This document shows positions 37,229 through 46,262 of a DNA stretch of 64,000 bases, piece by piece. The notes under the pieces were generated by a model. The model ran no database searches, was not told the DNA's origin, and saw only the letters and a list, made by a program, of their open reading frames with translations. Numbering within the stretch: the first letter of the stretch is position 1; every line of letters starts with the position of its first letter. This DNA comes from a bacterium (GTDB lineage Bacteria > Myxococcota > UBA727 > JAUIJE01): contig JAUIJE010000004.1 in the NCBI GenBank assembly GCA_030431455.1, positions 248,001 to 312,000 of the forward strand, written 5' to 3'. The position numbers and the translations under genes are program-made.

Positions 37229-39292
37229 TCAGAAGCTCACGCCGTACATCTTTTCGTTGTACTGCGAGACCATGCGGTCGCTCGAGAACTGCCACAGCGA
37301 CGTGGCCATCGCCCGGCGCGCCATCGCGCGGAAAGCCTGGCCCCCGTCGTCGTAGAAGGCCGGGATGACCTTCTGTTCGAGGATGTCGTAGAGGGCCCCC
37401 GCGTCTTGGGCGTCGCCCTCTTCGCCCGCGGCTGGGTCCTGGTGTTCGCCGATGGCCCATCCATTGGTCGCGTCGAACCCTTCGTCCCACCACCCGTCGA
37501 GGATCGACAGGTTGGGCGCGCCGTTCATCGCGGCCTTCATGCCCGAGGTGCCGCTCGCTTCGCGCGGCCGGCGCGGGTTGTTGAGCCACACGTCGACCCC
37601 CTGGGTGAGGGCTTGGCCCAGCGGCATGTTGTAGCCCTCGATGTAGGCCACGCGGCCGCACAGGGCGGGGTTTTGGCTGTGCTCGAGCACCTCCTTGATC
37701 AACCCTTGGCCCATCGCGTCGGCGGGGTGGGCTTTGCCCGCGAACAAGAACTGCACCGGGCGCTCCTCGTGCGACACCATGCGAATGAGCCGGTCGAGGT
37801 CGCGGAAGATGAGCGTGGCGCGCTTGTAGGTCGCAAACCGCCGCGCGAACCCGATGGTGAGCGCGTCGGGGTCGAGGCGCAGCTGGCGCTTTTGGTGTTC
37901 GCTCGGGCCGTGGCCGTGCCGGGTGAGCATCTCGTTGTGCCGGTGCCGGGCGATGTGGAACAGGCGGCGCTTTTGCGGCAGGTGGGCCTGCCAGATCACG
38001 TCGTCGCCGATTTTGCGCAGCGCGGCGTCGGCCTCGTCGATGGTGGTCGCGGGCACGCGCAGCCGGCCGGTGGCGTCGCGCGACGCCAGCCCGGCCTCGA
38101 CGTACAGGCTGCCCATTTCCGGCCCCACCCACGTCGGCGGGTGCACCCCGTTGGTCAGGCCGAACAGCGGGCTGGCGGAGATGCCCTTCCAGGTGTCGTG
38201 CGCGACCTGACCGTGCAGTTGGCTCACGCCGTTTTGCACATGAGCGTGACGCAGCCCGAACGCGGTCATGTCGAAGTGTGCATGATCATTGTCCGCCCCC
38301 GCCCCCCAGGCGTGCACGTCTTCGAGGGAGAGCCCGGCTTGCTCGAGGTAGGGCCCGAGCAAGCGGTCGAACAGACCCCGCTCGAACCGCTCGTTGCCCG
38401 CGGGCACCGGGGTGTGGATGGTGAAGCCGGTGGCGGCGGTGAGTTGGCGGCGGGCGTCGTCGATGGCCACGCCTTTTTCCTTGGCCAAACGCAGCCGCTC
38501 GAGGAGCAGCAGCGCGCTGTGGCCCTCGTTGAGGTGGTAGAGGTCGGGCTCGATGCCGAGCGCGGTCAACGCCCGGACCCCGCCGATGCCGAGCACGATC
38601 TCTTGGCACAGGCGCGCCTCGCGCGAGCCCACGTACAGCGAGTGGGTGATGCCGCGGAACTCCTCGGGGTTGTCGTCGCGATCGGTGTCGAGCAACAAAC
38701 ACGAGGTCCGGCCCACTTGGGCAAGCCACACCGACGCGCGGAGCGAGCGTTCGCCCAGGGGGACCTCGACGACGAGGGCGCCCTTGCCGCCGGGGTCTTT
38801 GACCGGCCGGACGGGGGTGCGGGACAGATCGATGCGCTCTTGGTTGTGTTGTTGCTCGTTGTGCGGCCCCACCGTCTGGTGGAAGTACGCGCGGCGGTAC
38901 AGAAGGCCCACCCCGAGCAAGGGCAGGTCGAGGTCGGAGGCGCTCTTGAGGTGGTCGCCGGCGAGGATGCCGAGGCCCCCCGAGTAAATGGGCAGGGCCG
39001 GGTCGACGCCGAACTCCGCGCAGAAGTAGGCCACGGTCGGGGTCTTGTGGGGGGTGACCTCGGGCAGGACCGCGAGGGCGGCTTTGACGTCGGCGTGATC
39101 GCGGCGGGCTTCGAGGGTGGCGGCGGCGGTGGTGGGGAGCGCGCGGAGGGCCGCGTAGGTGTCGTCGGCTTCGGTCAAGGCGCACAGGCCGCGCTTGAGT
39201 TTGGGGTGCCAGGACCAGGCGAGGTTGTAGACCAGCGCCTCGAGGTCTTCGGGCAGGTGCAGGGCGGCCGATTCGGTGGCGATATTCGTCAT
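37229..39292 (-). CDS. glgP: Alpha-glucan (glycogen) phosphorylase, short bacterial type
   Basis: Phosphorolysis of alpha-1,4-glucans to glucose 1-phosphate; cytoplasmic, PLP-dependent GT35. 687 residues, on the short side for the bacterial/archaeal alpha-glucan phosphorylases that begin with a DUF3417-like N-terminus (ALVYNLAWSWHPK). Seen: YFCAEFGVDPALPIYSGGLGILAGDHLKSASDLDLP, FTIHTPVPAGNERF, TNGVHPPTW, and the PLP-lysine region EASGTSGMKAAMNGAPNLS near 595. Together with the imported maltodextrins from the neighbouring mal operon it would feed glycolysis. It is divergent from the esterase gene; ATG 39292 has a weak GGAGA ribosome-binding site. It is followed by 109 bases before the AgmX-like lipoprotein gene. 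Confidence 0.92.
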   Translation of the reverse strand: MTNIATESAALHLPEDLEALVYNLAWSWHPKLKRGLCALTEADDTYAALRALPTTAAATLEARRDHADVKAALAVLPEVTPHKTPTVAYFCAEFGVDPALPIYSGGLGILAGDHLKSASDLDLPLLGVGLLYRRAYFHQTVGPHNEQQHNQERIDLSRTPVRPVKDPGGKGALVVEVPLGERSLRASVWLAQVGRTSCLLLDTDRDDNPEEFRGITHSLYVGSREARLCQEIVLGIGGVRALTALGIEPDLYHLNEGHSALLLLERLRLAKEKGVAIDDARRQLTAATGFTIHTPVPAGNERFERGLFDRLLGPYLEQAGLSLEDVHAWGAGADNDHAHFDMTAFGLRHAHVQNGVSQLHGQVAHDTWKGISASPLFGLTNGVHPPTWVGPEMGSLYVEAGLASRDATGRLRVPATTIDEADAALRKIGDDVIWQAHLPQKRRLFHIARHRHNEMLTRHGHGPSEHQKRQLRLDPDALTIGFARRFATYKRATLIFRDLDRLIRMVSHEERPVQFLFAGKAHPADAMGQGLIKEVLEHSQNPALCGRVAYIEGYNMPLGQALTQGVDVWLNNPRRPREASGTSGMKAAMNGAPNLSILDGWWDEGFDATNGWAIGEHQDPAAGEEGDAQDAGALYDILEQKVIPAFYDDGGQAFRAMARRAMATSLWQFSSDRMVSQYNEKMYGVSF

Positions 39293-39367
39293 GGGAGCGT
39301 CTCCAGGCGATCGAAGCGGCAGGGGTCGCGCAGATCTGGGGCTTTTGCAATCGGCGTGCGAACCCCG

Positions 39368-39395
39368 TTGTCGGCCGGGTCGGGGGTGCTACCGA
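39368..39395 (+). promoter_or_regulatory. Predicted leaderless promoter of the esterase gene
   Basis: TTGTCG (39368-39373), 16-base spacer, TACCGA (39390-39395), six bases to ATG 39402. No ribosome-binding site present. Confidence 0.5.
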
Positions 39396-39401
39396 TCGAG
39401 C

Positions 39402-41024
39402 ATGCGCCTGACACCTGTTTTCTTGTTGTTGTGGGGAATCCTTGGGCTGGCCGCGTGCCCGACCACCGCGCCCGGCGTCGATGCCGGGCCCGGTGACGGC
39501 GATGGGGACGGCGACGGCGACGGCGACGGGGACGGTGACGGGGACGGTGACGGCGACGGTGACGGCGACGGGGATGGTGACGGCGACGGCGACGGTGACG
39601 GGGACGGTGACGGCGACGGCGACGGCGACTGCGGGACCCTCGACCCGGGCATCGCGCCCGAGGTGTTTTATGATGGTCGGTTCGCGTACGTGCCGGGCTT
39701 CCCGATGGGCAACGGGCTCGAGGACCGGGAGCTTCGCGTGTTTTTGCCCGCGAACTACGACGGCACCGACGAGCGCTACCGGGTGATGTACCTGCACGAC
39801 GGGCAGAATCTGTTCGACGCGGCCACCGCCAGCTTCGGGGTGGAGTGGAGCGTCGACGAGAACTTGGACTTCATCACCGACGAAGGCCGGGTCCCGCCCA
39901 CCATCGTGGTCGGCATCGACAACACCGCCGCGCGCATGGAGGACTACACCCCCGACGTGGACGCTGCGTTCGGCGGGGGCAACGGCGACGCCTACCTCGA
40001 GGCGGTGCGCGACCGGATCCGGCCCTTCATCAACGCGACCTTCCGCACCAAGTGCGGCCGGGCCGACACCGGGATGGGGGGCTCCAGCCTGGGCGGCCTC
40101 ATCACCCTGCGGGCGATGGAACTGCACGGCGACGTCTATGGTCGGTTCGCCGCGGTCTCGCCCTCTCTGTGGTGGAACAATGCGTCTGCATTGGGCCGGC
40201 TGCAGGCCAGCGGTCTCGCCGTGCTCCCCGACCGGGTGTGGCTCGACGCGGGCAGCGACGAAGGGGACGTGCTCCCCTCGGGGCTCTCGAGCACAATCCA
40301 AGACGTGCGCGACTACGCCAACGCCTTGCGGGGCCTGGGCCTGGTCGACGGGGCCGACCTCGGGGTGCTCGAGGACATCGGGGGCCAGCACAACGAGACC
40401 TCGTGGGCTTCGCGGGTGGGGCACATCCTGCGGTTCACCGCGGGCGACGAGGTGTTCGACATGGCGCCGGATGCGCTCACGGTGTGGGCGCCGTCCGCCG
40501 AGACCGGCGCGGGGGGGACCATCGCCCTGTCGTTGGAGGCCCCGCGCAACTTTCAACGCCTGAGCCCGCCGCTGTCCGCGTCCAGCGTCGACGTGAACCC
40601 TGCGGGGGTGTTCGATGTGGGGGCGGGGGAGGTCACGGCGTTGTCCGCGGGGGCGGCGATCGTGACCGTGACCCTCGACGGGCTGACCCATCGCGTGGTG
40701 TTGCAAAATGACCTGCCCGACGACGTCGGCGTGGTGTTCGACGTGACCGTGCCCGCGGGGGCGAGCCCGGTGCACGTCAGCGGCAACGCCGCCTCGCTGG
40801 GGGCGTTCGACGGGGTGGGCATCATGCTCGACGACCTCGGGGGCGACCACTTCCTGGGCCTGACCACGGTGCCGCGCAACCAACTGCTCGAATACAAGTA
40901 CACCCAGGGCTCGTGGCTCACCGTCGAGAAAGGCCCGGGGGGCGAAGAGCTCGGGAACCGGGCGTTGACCCCCGCGGGGCCGGCGTGGCTCGTCGATGCC
41001 GTGGGCAGCTTCGCCGTGCCCTGA
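39402..41024 (+). CDS. Esterase lipoprotein with (Gly-Asp)23 linker and CBM20-like tail
   Basis: 540 residues. Lipobox LAAC (Cys19), then a Gly-Asp dipeptide repeated 23 times (residues 31-76), then an esterase-D / enterochelin-esterase-type alpha/beta hydrolase (about 85-340): [14 protein letters not shown], nucleophile elbow [14 protein letters not shown], and a late His in [10 protein letters not shown]. After that come an Ig-like Big_2-type segment (about 370-440) and a CBM20-like domain ([37 protein letters not shown]). The starch-binding-like tail and its place next to glgP suggest an enzyme acting on substituted alpha-glucan, which is inference. No ribosome-binding site; leaderless-type promoter at 39368-39395. 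Confidence 0.82.
   Translation: MRLTPVFLLLWGILGLAACPTTAPGVDAGPGDGDGDGDGDGDGDGDGDGDGDGDGDGDGDGDGDGDGDGDGDGDGDCGTLDPGIAPEVFYDGRFAYVPGFPMGNGLEDRELRVFLPANYDGTDERYRVMYLHDGQNLFDAATASFGVEWSVDENLDFITDEGRVPPTIVVGIDNTAARMEDYTPDVDAAFGGGNGDAYLEAVRDRIRPFINATFRTKCGRADTGMGGSSLGGLITLRAMELHGDVYGRFAAVSPSLWWNNASALGRLQASGLAVLPDRVWLDAGSDEGDVLPSGLSSTIQDVRDYANALRGLGLVDGADLGVLEDIGGQHNETSWASRVGHILRFTAGDEVFDMAPDALTVWAPSAETGAGGTIALSLEAPRNFQRLSPPLSASSVDVNPAGVFDVGAGEVTALSAGAAIVTVTLDGLTHRVVLQNDLPDDVGVVFDVTVPAGASPVHVSGNAASLGAFDGVGIMLDDLGGDHFLGLTTVPRNQLLEYKYTQGSWLTVEKGPGGEELGNRALTPAGPAWLVDAVGSFAVP
39492..39629. repeat. Hexanucleotide microsatellite coding (Gly-Asp)23
   Basis: 138 bases of GG(C/T/G)GA(C/T) units, 23 copies. 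Third-base differences among copies keep the reading frame but show that the tract is not freshly expanded. It sits between the lipobox and the esterase domain as a long acidic flexible spacer. On the opposite strand it produces a meaningless Ser-Pro repeat frame. Confidence 0.95.
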
Positions 41025-41063
41025 GCGATCGGCCCCGCAACCACATTTGTGACCAAATCTTTC

Positions 41064-41092
41064 TTGTCGGCACCGTTCGCGGGGCCTACATA
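41064..41092 (+). promoter_or_regulatory. Predicted promoter of the dihaem peroxidase gene
   Basis: TTGTCG (41064-41069), 17-base spacer, TACATA (41087-41092). The expected transcript start is near 41099, giving a leader of about 78 bases with an AGGAGAAGG ribosome-binding site before ATG 41177. Confidence 0.45.
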
Positions 41093-41176
41093 CGCGGTGT
41101 GGGGGACGTCACCGGGTCCGCGCAAGCCGCGGATCGCGGGCGAGGTCGACGACGTCGTCCGCAACAGGAGAAGGCC

Positions 41177-42301
41177 ATGTCATCGTCATCCGTTCCCTTT
41201 GCGCTCGCCGCGTTCGCGGTGGCCCTCACCGGCTGTTCCCCGAAGACCGAGCCGTCCCCCCCCGTCGACAAGCCCGCGCCCGCCGCGGCCGGCGGGGAAG
41301 CCGCCGCGGCCGGCGGGGAAGCCGCCGCGGCCGGCGGGGAAGCCATCGATCGCGCCGCGTTTGCCGCGTTCACCCCGCTGGCCGCGCCCGCGGCCGCGAC
41401 CGACGAGGCCACCCAAGCCCGGATCAAGCTCGGCCAAACGCTCTACTGGGACACGCGCTTGTCGAAGAACCACGACGTGAGCTGCAACTCGTGCCACGAC
41501 CTGTCGACCTTTGGCGTAGACAACAAAAAGACCTCCAGCGGCCACAAGGGCCAGCTCGGGGGCCGCAACTCGCCGACCACGTTCAACGCCGCCCTGCACT
41601 TCGCCCAGTTCTGGGACGGGCGCGCCCAGGACGTCGAGGAACAAGCCCTCGGGCCCGTGCTCAACCCGGTGGAGATGGCGATGCCGGACGAGGCTTCGGT
41701 GTTGCGCGTGCTCACCTCCATCCCCGGCTATGCCCCATTGTTCAAAAAGGCGTTCCCTGAGGACAAAGACCCGATCACCTTCGTCAACATGGGCCGCGCC
41801 ATCGGGGCGTTCGAGCGCCAGCTGATCACCCCGTCGGCGTGGGACAGGTTCCTCGCGGGGGACGACGCGGCGGTGTCCGCCGACGTCCGCGCCGGGGCCA
41901 AGGCGTATCTCGCCGCGGGCTGCACCGCGTGCCACATGGGGGCGACCTACGGCGGCTCGATGTACCAGAAGCTCGGCTTGGTGAAGCCGTGGCCCCAGCT
42001 CGCCGACAACGGGCGGTCGGACATCACCAAGAACGACGCGGAGAAGTTCTTTTTTAAGGTGCCCTCGCTGCGCAACGTGACCAAGACCGGTCCCTACCTG
42101 CACGACGGGTCGGAGACAGACCTCACCACCGTGGTGAAAAAGATGGGCGAGCACCAACTCGGGCGCACGCTGTCCGACGACGACGCCCAACAGATCGTGA
42201 CCTTCTTGGGGGCCCTTGAAGCCGCCCCCGACCCGACGCTCCTCGCGGAGCCGACGCTTCCGCCGTCGGGACCGAAAACGCCGGCGCCCGACCCCAGCTG
42301 A
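41177..42301 (+). CDS. Dihaem cytochrome c peroxidase-like lipoprotein
   Basis: 374 residues. Lipobox LTGC (Cys20), a 21-base tandem repeat coding an Ala/Gly/Glu linker (about 36-56), then a bacterial cytochrome c peroxidase (MauG/CcpA family) domain: first haem site CNSCH (103-107), TFNAALHFAQFWDGRAQDVEEQA typical of the family, second haem site CTACH (249-253), and a C-terminal SLRNVTKTGPYLHDGS. It reduces hydrogen peroxide with electrons from small cytochromes on the periplasmic side. Start is set by the AGGAGAAGG ribosome-binding site. 27 bases separate it from the PilZ gene. Confidence 0.92.
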   Translation: MSSSSVPFALAAFAVALTGCSPKTEPSPPVDKPAPAAAGGEAAAAGGEAAAAGGEAIDRAAFAAFTPLAAPAAATDEATQARIKLGQTLYWDTRLSKNHDVSCNSCHDLSTFGVDNKKTSSGHKGQLGGRNSPTTFNAALHFAQFWDGRAQDVEEQALGPVLNPVEMAMPDEASVLRVLTSIPGYAPLFKKAFPEDKDPITFVNMGRAIGAFERQLITPSAWDRFLAGDDAAVSADVRAGAKAYLAAGCTACHMGATYGGSMYQKLGLVKPWPQLADNGRSDITKNDAEKFFFKVPSLRNVTKTGPYLHDGSETDLTTVVKKMGEHQLGRTLSDDDAQQIVTFLGALEAAPDPTLLAEPTLPPSGPKTPAPDPS

Positions 42302-42328
42302 GTCGGGACCGCTGGGTCGAGCCACGCC

Positions 42329-43648
42329 ATGAACGACCCATTCCTTCCGTTGGCGCCCCCCGTCGCCGACAACCGACGCCGCGCCCACCGCGTGTTCATC
42401 CCCGCGCGGGTGGTGCTGGTGGGGCCGCAGGGCCGCGTCGAAGGGCGCGTGCTCGACGCGTCGGCGTCCGGCCTGCGCCTGGAGCTCGCCGGCGACGTCG
42501 GCCCCGACCAGTGGCGCGCCCAGCTCGAGGGTTGGGTGGCGCGCGACCGCGACCTCACCGTGCGCGCGCGCTGGGTGGACCGGGCGGGGGGCGATCGGGT
42601 CTTGGTCGGGGTCGAAGCCGAAGGCGACCTGTCCCAGGTCATCGACCGCGAACGCGCGGCCTACGGGGACCTGGACCGGGTGCTCGCCCGCCCCGCGGTC
42701 GACGTCACCGCGCTCGGCGCGTTGGCCGCCCGCAGCTTGGCCGAGGCCGACGGGCCGGTCTCGGCGTTCATCGCCCGGTACAACGAGGAGGTGTCCACCC
42801 CCCGGGCGGAATACCTCTGGGGGTGGGTGCTCGCCGCCCTCGACCTGACCGCGCTCCCCGGGGGGCGGCCGGACCTCGCCGACGACGCGCGCGCGGCCAA
42901 GTTCCTCGGGGTCCTGCTCGACGTGGTGCTCGACGACATCGCCGACGGCGGGGCCAGCCCCGAGGAGGTGGCGCAGGCCTGTGACGTGGTGTTCCGGGGG
43001 GCGGCCCCGTCGGCGTTCGACCCCTGGCGGGCCCGCGCGCTGCGGCTCGGCCGGGACACCTGGCGGGAGATTTTGCACATCTGCGGCCGCTTTCCACAGT
43101 TCGAGCGGCTGCAGGGATTTCTCGCCTTCGACTACCGGCAGCTGGAATCGGCCATGCACTACGCGGCGCTGCTCAATCGATTCCCGTTCGCGGCCAACAC
43201 CATCGAGAACACCGCCTACCAATGTCACAACATGCACATGGTGGCGTCCGGGACCATCGACTTGATGACCCAACCGCGGCTGGCCGAGGAGGACATGGGG
43301 CCGGTGCGCGAGCTGCTCTACTATGCCCAGTTGATGGGCCGGGTGGGCAATGCGGTGACCACCTGGCCGCGCGAGATTGTGCAGCGGGATTTCACGAGTT
43401 CATTTTTTGCCGCCCTGTCCGAGCTGAGCGGCGTGGCCATGGACCGCCTGGTCACCCTCAGCGTCGACGATTTGCGGGGCTTGGAGCACAAGGTCCAAGC
43501 CGAGCGGGCGCTGCTGCAGCGGTGGTTGCAGTACCGCGACCACGCCCGTCAGGTGGCGGGGCGGGTGCGGTCGCTGGCCGCGCACGCCTACGTCGACGGG
43601 CTGGAGCAGCTGCTCTTTTTCCACCTCGCCTCGCGCGGCCAGAAGTAG
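42329..43648 (+). CDS. PilZ domain fused to a class I terpene synthase-like domain
   Basis: 439 residues, no signal peptide. Residues 15-100 form a PilZ domain, a cyclic-di-GMP sensor: RRRAHR at 16-21 and DASASG at 43-48 are the two ligand-binding motifs (RxxxR and D/NxSxxG). The remaining ~330 residues are all-helical. They contain VVLDDIADG with a DDxxD motif at 202-206 preceded by a hydrophobic helix, and 139 residues later GNAVTTWPREIVQRD, which matches the NSE/DTE metal motif (N341-x3-T345-x3-E349); both motifs and their spacing are those of class I terpenoid synthases. The region after the second motif (RDFTSSFFAALSEL) also looks like the loop after it in terpene cyclases. This identification is by eye. 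PilZ is certain; the second part could also be an inactive isoprenoid-synthase-fold relative. Neighbours offer no isoprenoid genes. Confidence 0.72.
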   Translation: MNDPFLPLAPPVADNRRRAHRVFIPARVVLVGPQGRVEGRVLDASASGLRLELAGDVGPDQWRAQLEGWVARDRDLTVRARWVDRAGGDRVLVGVEAEGDLSQVIDRERAAYGDLDRVLARPAVDVTALGALAARSLAEADGPVSAFIARYNEEVSTPRAEYLWGWVLAALDLTALPGGRPDLADDARAAKFLGVLLDVVLDDIADGGASPEEVAQACDVVFRGAAPSAFDPWRARALRLGRDTWREILHICGRFPQFERLQGFLAFDYRQLESAMHYAALLNRFPFAANTIENTAYQCHNMHMVASGTIDLMTQPRLAEEDMGPVRELLYYAQLMGRVGNAVTTWPREIVQRDFTSSFFAALSELSGVAMDRLVTLSVDDLRGLEHKVQAERALLQRWLQYRDHARQVAGRVRSLAAHAYVDGLEQLLFFHLASRGQK

Positions 43649-43651
43649 CGG

Positions 43652-44314
43652 TCAGCCCGGCGGCGCGCTCGAGGGGGCGGCGGGGGCGGGGCCGGACCCG
43701 GCGTCTTCCTGTTCGCGGAACCGGCGAATCAGGGAACGGTCGATCTCTACCTCGATGCGGGTCTTGACGTCGGAGAGGCGGTAGCAGCGCACCGACCCAT
43801 CCATGCCAAGCTTGCGCAACACACCCTCCCAGGTGCCGAGCTGCAGAGACTCGTTGAAGGTCCACACGTTGTCGAAGGTGACCTCGATGAGCTCGTCGGA
43901 GATGTCGACGTGCACGCTGCCGGGGGACACCACCATGGAGTAGCAGCGCGGGGCGAGGCGGATGATCGACAAGGGGCTCAACGCCCCGGCGAAGACGGAC
44001 TTGCCCACCATCGTCTGCGAGAAGTTCTCGTAGATGTAGTGGCCATGCCGGCGAAAACCCTCCTGGGGGGGCAGGTGCGGGAACACCCGGTGCATCGCCC
44101 GGGTCAGCAGCTCGAGGTAGTCGGGCAGCGGGACCCACCGAAAACCGCTCCAACCCGACGCCCCGGTGCGGGTGAGCCCGTCGGCGGGGTGGCCGGCGCG
44201 TTCGACATGGTCGAGCACCCAGTTGAGGAACATGCCGCGGATCTGCGCGCCTTCCGGCACGCTTTGGATGTACGCCCGGACCTCCGCCGGCAGATCACCG
44301 CCAAACCCGCTCAC
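43652..44314 (-). CDS. DUF2378 family protein (myxobacterial)
   Basis: 220 residues, cytoplasmic. The sequence matches the DUF2378/TIGR02265 group known mainly from Myxococcales, of unknown function: start EIRGMFLNWVL-like QIRGMFLNWVLDHV, PLPDYLELLTRAMHRVFP, FRRHGHYIYENFSQTMVGK, and the C-terminal beta-rich TFDNVWTFNESLQLGTWEG segment. The GTG at 44314 is the only start in frame and has TAACAT six bases before it, so the mRNA is probably leaderless. Convergent with the PilZ gene, three bases apart. Confidence 0.8.
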   Translation of the reverse strand: MSGFGGDLPAEVRAYIQSVPEGAQIRGMFLNWVLDHVERAGHPADGLTRTGASGWSGFRWVPLPDYLELLTRAMHRVFPHLPPQEGFRRHGHYIYENFSQTMVGKSVFAGALSPLSIIRLAPRCYSMVVSPGSVHVDISDELIEVTFDNVWTFNESLQLGTWEGVLRKLGMDGSVRCYRLSDVKTRIEVEIDRSLIRRFREQEDAGSGPAPAAPSSAPPG

Positions 44315-44320
44315 GCGGCC

Positions 44321-44326
44321 ATGTTA
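44321..44326 (-). promoter_or_regulatory. -10-like box of the DUF2378 gene
   Basis: TAACAT six bases before the GTG start at 44314. A nearby ATG (44322-44324) is out of use because it stops after three codons. No clear -35. Confidence 0.35.
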
Positions 44327-44399
44327 GCCGCCTCGGCCACAGCTCCGCCATTTTGGCCCCGGCCCGCGCCGGCCGGGGGTCGAGTTGTCTCGATCCGAT

Positions 44400-45284
44400 T
44401 CAGGACCCGGCGTCTGGCGCGAACGCCGGCCGCGCGAAGAGCCACAGCAACAGGTTCAAGCCGACCGCCACCGCGATGCCCACCGCGCCGGTGGCGCCGA
44501 CCTCGAGGTCGCTCCCGCCGCGCAAGAACATCATGCCGAACCCCGCGCTCGCGTTGAGGGTCCCGTGCATCATCGCCGCCGCGATCACCGAGCCGGACCG
44601 CAGCCGCACATACTGGAACAGCGGCGCGAGGGCGACGCACCAGGCCGTCATCCAGACCACCCCGAGCACCGGGTGCGCGGGGTAGTTGTGCCCCTGCAGA
44701 ATCAGCGGCGCGTGCCACACGCCCCAGACCGCGCCGATCGCGAACGCGCTTTTCCAAAAGCCGAGCCCCCGCCAGCGTTCGTACAAAAAGCCGCGCCACC
44801 CGAGTTCCTCCCCGAAGCCGGCCACCGCGTTGATCGTCACCCCCGCGACCAGCGCTTGCGCGCTCATCAGCACCGGCAAAAGGCCGCCGGGCATCGTCTC
44901 CAACTCGGCTTTCGCCTCGGCGAGGGCGTCGGGCGGCAACGTGCCGCTCAGCCGCTCGAACAACCCGCTCATGTCGCCCGACCACGTGACGTCCGGCCAC
45001 AACAGGCCCGCCCCGAGGCACAGCCAGGCGTACCCGAACATCCCCAACACCCCGACCAGCCACCACCGGTTGGGCGCGGCCAGGGCCCCGAGCGGACGCA
45101 GCACCTTTTCGCCGGCCGCACGCTGCGCCACCACCGCCCCCACCAACGGGCCAAACATGTAGGCGGCCCCGATCAAGGTGGTCACAATTTGGCGGCCAGC
45201 GCCCTCGTCGGGGACGACCAAGTACTGCAGGCCGGCCAACGCCCAACTCACCGCAAACGCCGTCACCACATATCGCCTGGTCAT
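44400..45284 (-). CDS. CPBP-family intramembrane metalloprotease
   Basis: 294 residues, about eight membrane helices. Motif 1 is GEELGWRGFL with the Glu-Glu pair at 159-160 and Arg164, motif 2 is WGVWHAPLILQG with the His, motif 3 is MMHGTLNAS. These are the catalytic residues of the Abi/CAAX-processing (CPBP, Rce1-like) family. Substrates are usually unknown; some members process prenylated proteins or bacteriocins. GGAG lies shortly before ATG 45284. It is not obviously linked to the genes around it, although its link to prenylation makes the neighbouring terpene-synthase-like protein worth noting. Confidence 0.88.
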   Translation of the reverse strand: MTRRYVVTAFAVSWALAGLQYLVVPDEGAGRQIVTTLIGAAYMFGPLVGAVVAQRAAGEKVLRPLGALAAPNRWWLVGVLGMFGYAWLCLGAGLLWPDVTWSGDMSGLFERLSGTLPPDALAEAKAELETMPGGLLPVLMSAQALVAGVTINAVAGFGEELGWRGFLYERWRGLGFWKSAFAIGAVWGVWHAPLILQGHNYPAHPVLGVVWMTAWCVALAPLFQYVRLRSGSVIAAAMMHGTLNASAGFGMMFLRGGSDLEVGATGAVGIAVAVGLNLLLWLFARPAFAPDAGS

Positions 45285-45389
45285 CTCCGCTCCTCGGCAG
45301 GGTTTCTCAGGGTACGGGGGACGGGGGGCAATATTCGCGGTGGATCTGACCGGCGGGCGCAGGGGGCGCGCGTCGCGTCAAGAACACGC

Positions 45390-46130
45390 TCAACGCCGCT
45401 CGGGGTCGTCGTGGGCGGCCTCGAGCAGCTCTTTGAACCGGCCGAGCAACGACGAGGCGTGCGGGGTCTCGCGGGAGGTGGCGAGGGCGGCGTCGGACTC
45501 TTGCTGGTACCGATCCCGGTACCGCTCGATGCGCTGGCGGTTGTCGGACGCGGTCATCTCGGCGTGAAACTGCGTGGCCCACACCAGATGGTCACGGTAC
45601 CGAAATGCTTGGTGGGGCGAGCGCGACGACCGGGCCAGCCACGTGGCCCCCGCGGGGAGCCGGTCGACGTGGTCTTTGTGCCCTTGTTGCGCGTGCAGGT
45701 GGGCGGGCAGGTGACCGAACAAGGGGTCGGTCTGGGCCTCGTCGCACAGGGCGATTTCGAACGTGCCGACCTCGGCCCGGGTGGCGTCGTGGCTCACCTC
45801 GCCCCCGAGGGCCACGCTCATGGCCTGAAAACCAAAGCAGCTCGCGAACGTCGGGTGCCCGGCGTCGGCGGCCTGGCCCAAAAAGTCGATGAAGCGATGG
45901 AGCCGGGGATCGTCGTCGAGCACCGAGTATTCGCCGGACCCCCCGACGAGCAGGGCGTCGCATTGCTCGAACAGCTCTGGGCCCAAAGGCGCGCTGAGCA
46001 CGTCCACCGCCTGCACTTGGGTGGGTGCGACGTCGAGCTGCCGCACAAAACAGGCGAGCTCTTCGGCCCGGACCAAGTCGCCGGGGTTGCGTGCTTGCAG
46101 CAGCACGAAGCGGAGGGGGCGCGGGGCCAT
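45390..46130 (-). CDS. Class I glutamine amidotransferase-like protein
   Basis: 246 residues, cytoplasmic. The triad is visible: nucleophile Cys98 in FASCFGFQAMS, and a His in WATQFHAEM followed by the Glu two residues on. It resembles the GMP-synthase-like glutamine amidotransferase group that acts alone on gamma-glutamyl compounds (YfeJ/PuuD-like) rather than the GuaA or CarA subunits; no synthetase partner is adjacent. TAACGT lies nine bases before ATG 46130 (46140-46145) with no ribosome-binding site, so its start may also be leaderless. Confidence 0.82.
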   Translation of the reverse strand: MAPRPLRFVLLQARNPGDLVRAEELACFVRQLDVAPTQVQAVDVLSAPLGPELFEQCDALLVGGSGEYSVLDDDPRLHRFIDFLGQAADAGHPTFASCFGFQAMSVALGGEVSHDATRAEVGTFEIALCDEAQTDPLFGHLPAHLHAQQGHKDHVDRLPAGATWLARSSRSPHQAFRYRDHLVWATQFHAEMTASDNRQRIERYRDRYQQESDAALATSRETPHASSLLGRFKELLEAAHDDPERR

Positions 46131-46139
46131 GGTGGGGCG

Positions 46140-46145
46140 ACGTTA
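46140..46145 (-). promoter_or_regulatory. -10-like box of the amidotransferase gene
   Basis: TAACGT nine bases before ATG 46130, one or two bases further than at other leaderless-type starts; no convincing -35. Confidence 0.28.
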
Positions 46146-46262
46146 GCGCCGCGAACGGGGCAGATCGACCCGGTTGGGTGAATTGACACAAGTCCCCGGG
46201 TGGGGGTTGGGCCACCCCGCCCACGCCGACGACCAAGGGGGCACGCCCATGCGGTGGCGTCC

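Noticed and set aside
39492-39629. Possible CRISPR-like short repeat array
   Set aside because: Contiguous hexanucleotide tract without spacers, inside a coding frame.
39389-39652. Minus-strand frame coding a long Ser-Pro repeat
   Set aside because: Complement of the (Gly-Asp)23 tract in the esterase gene.
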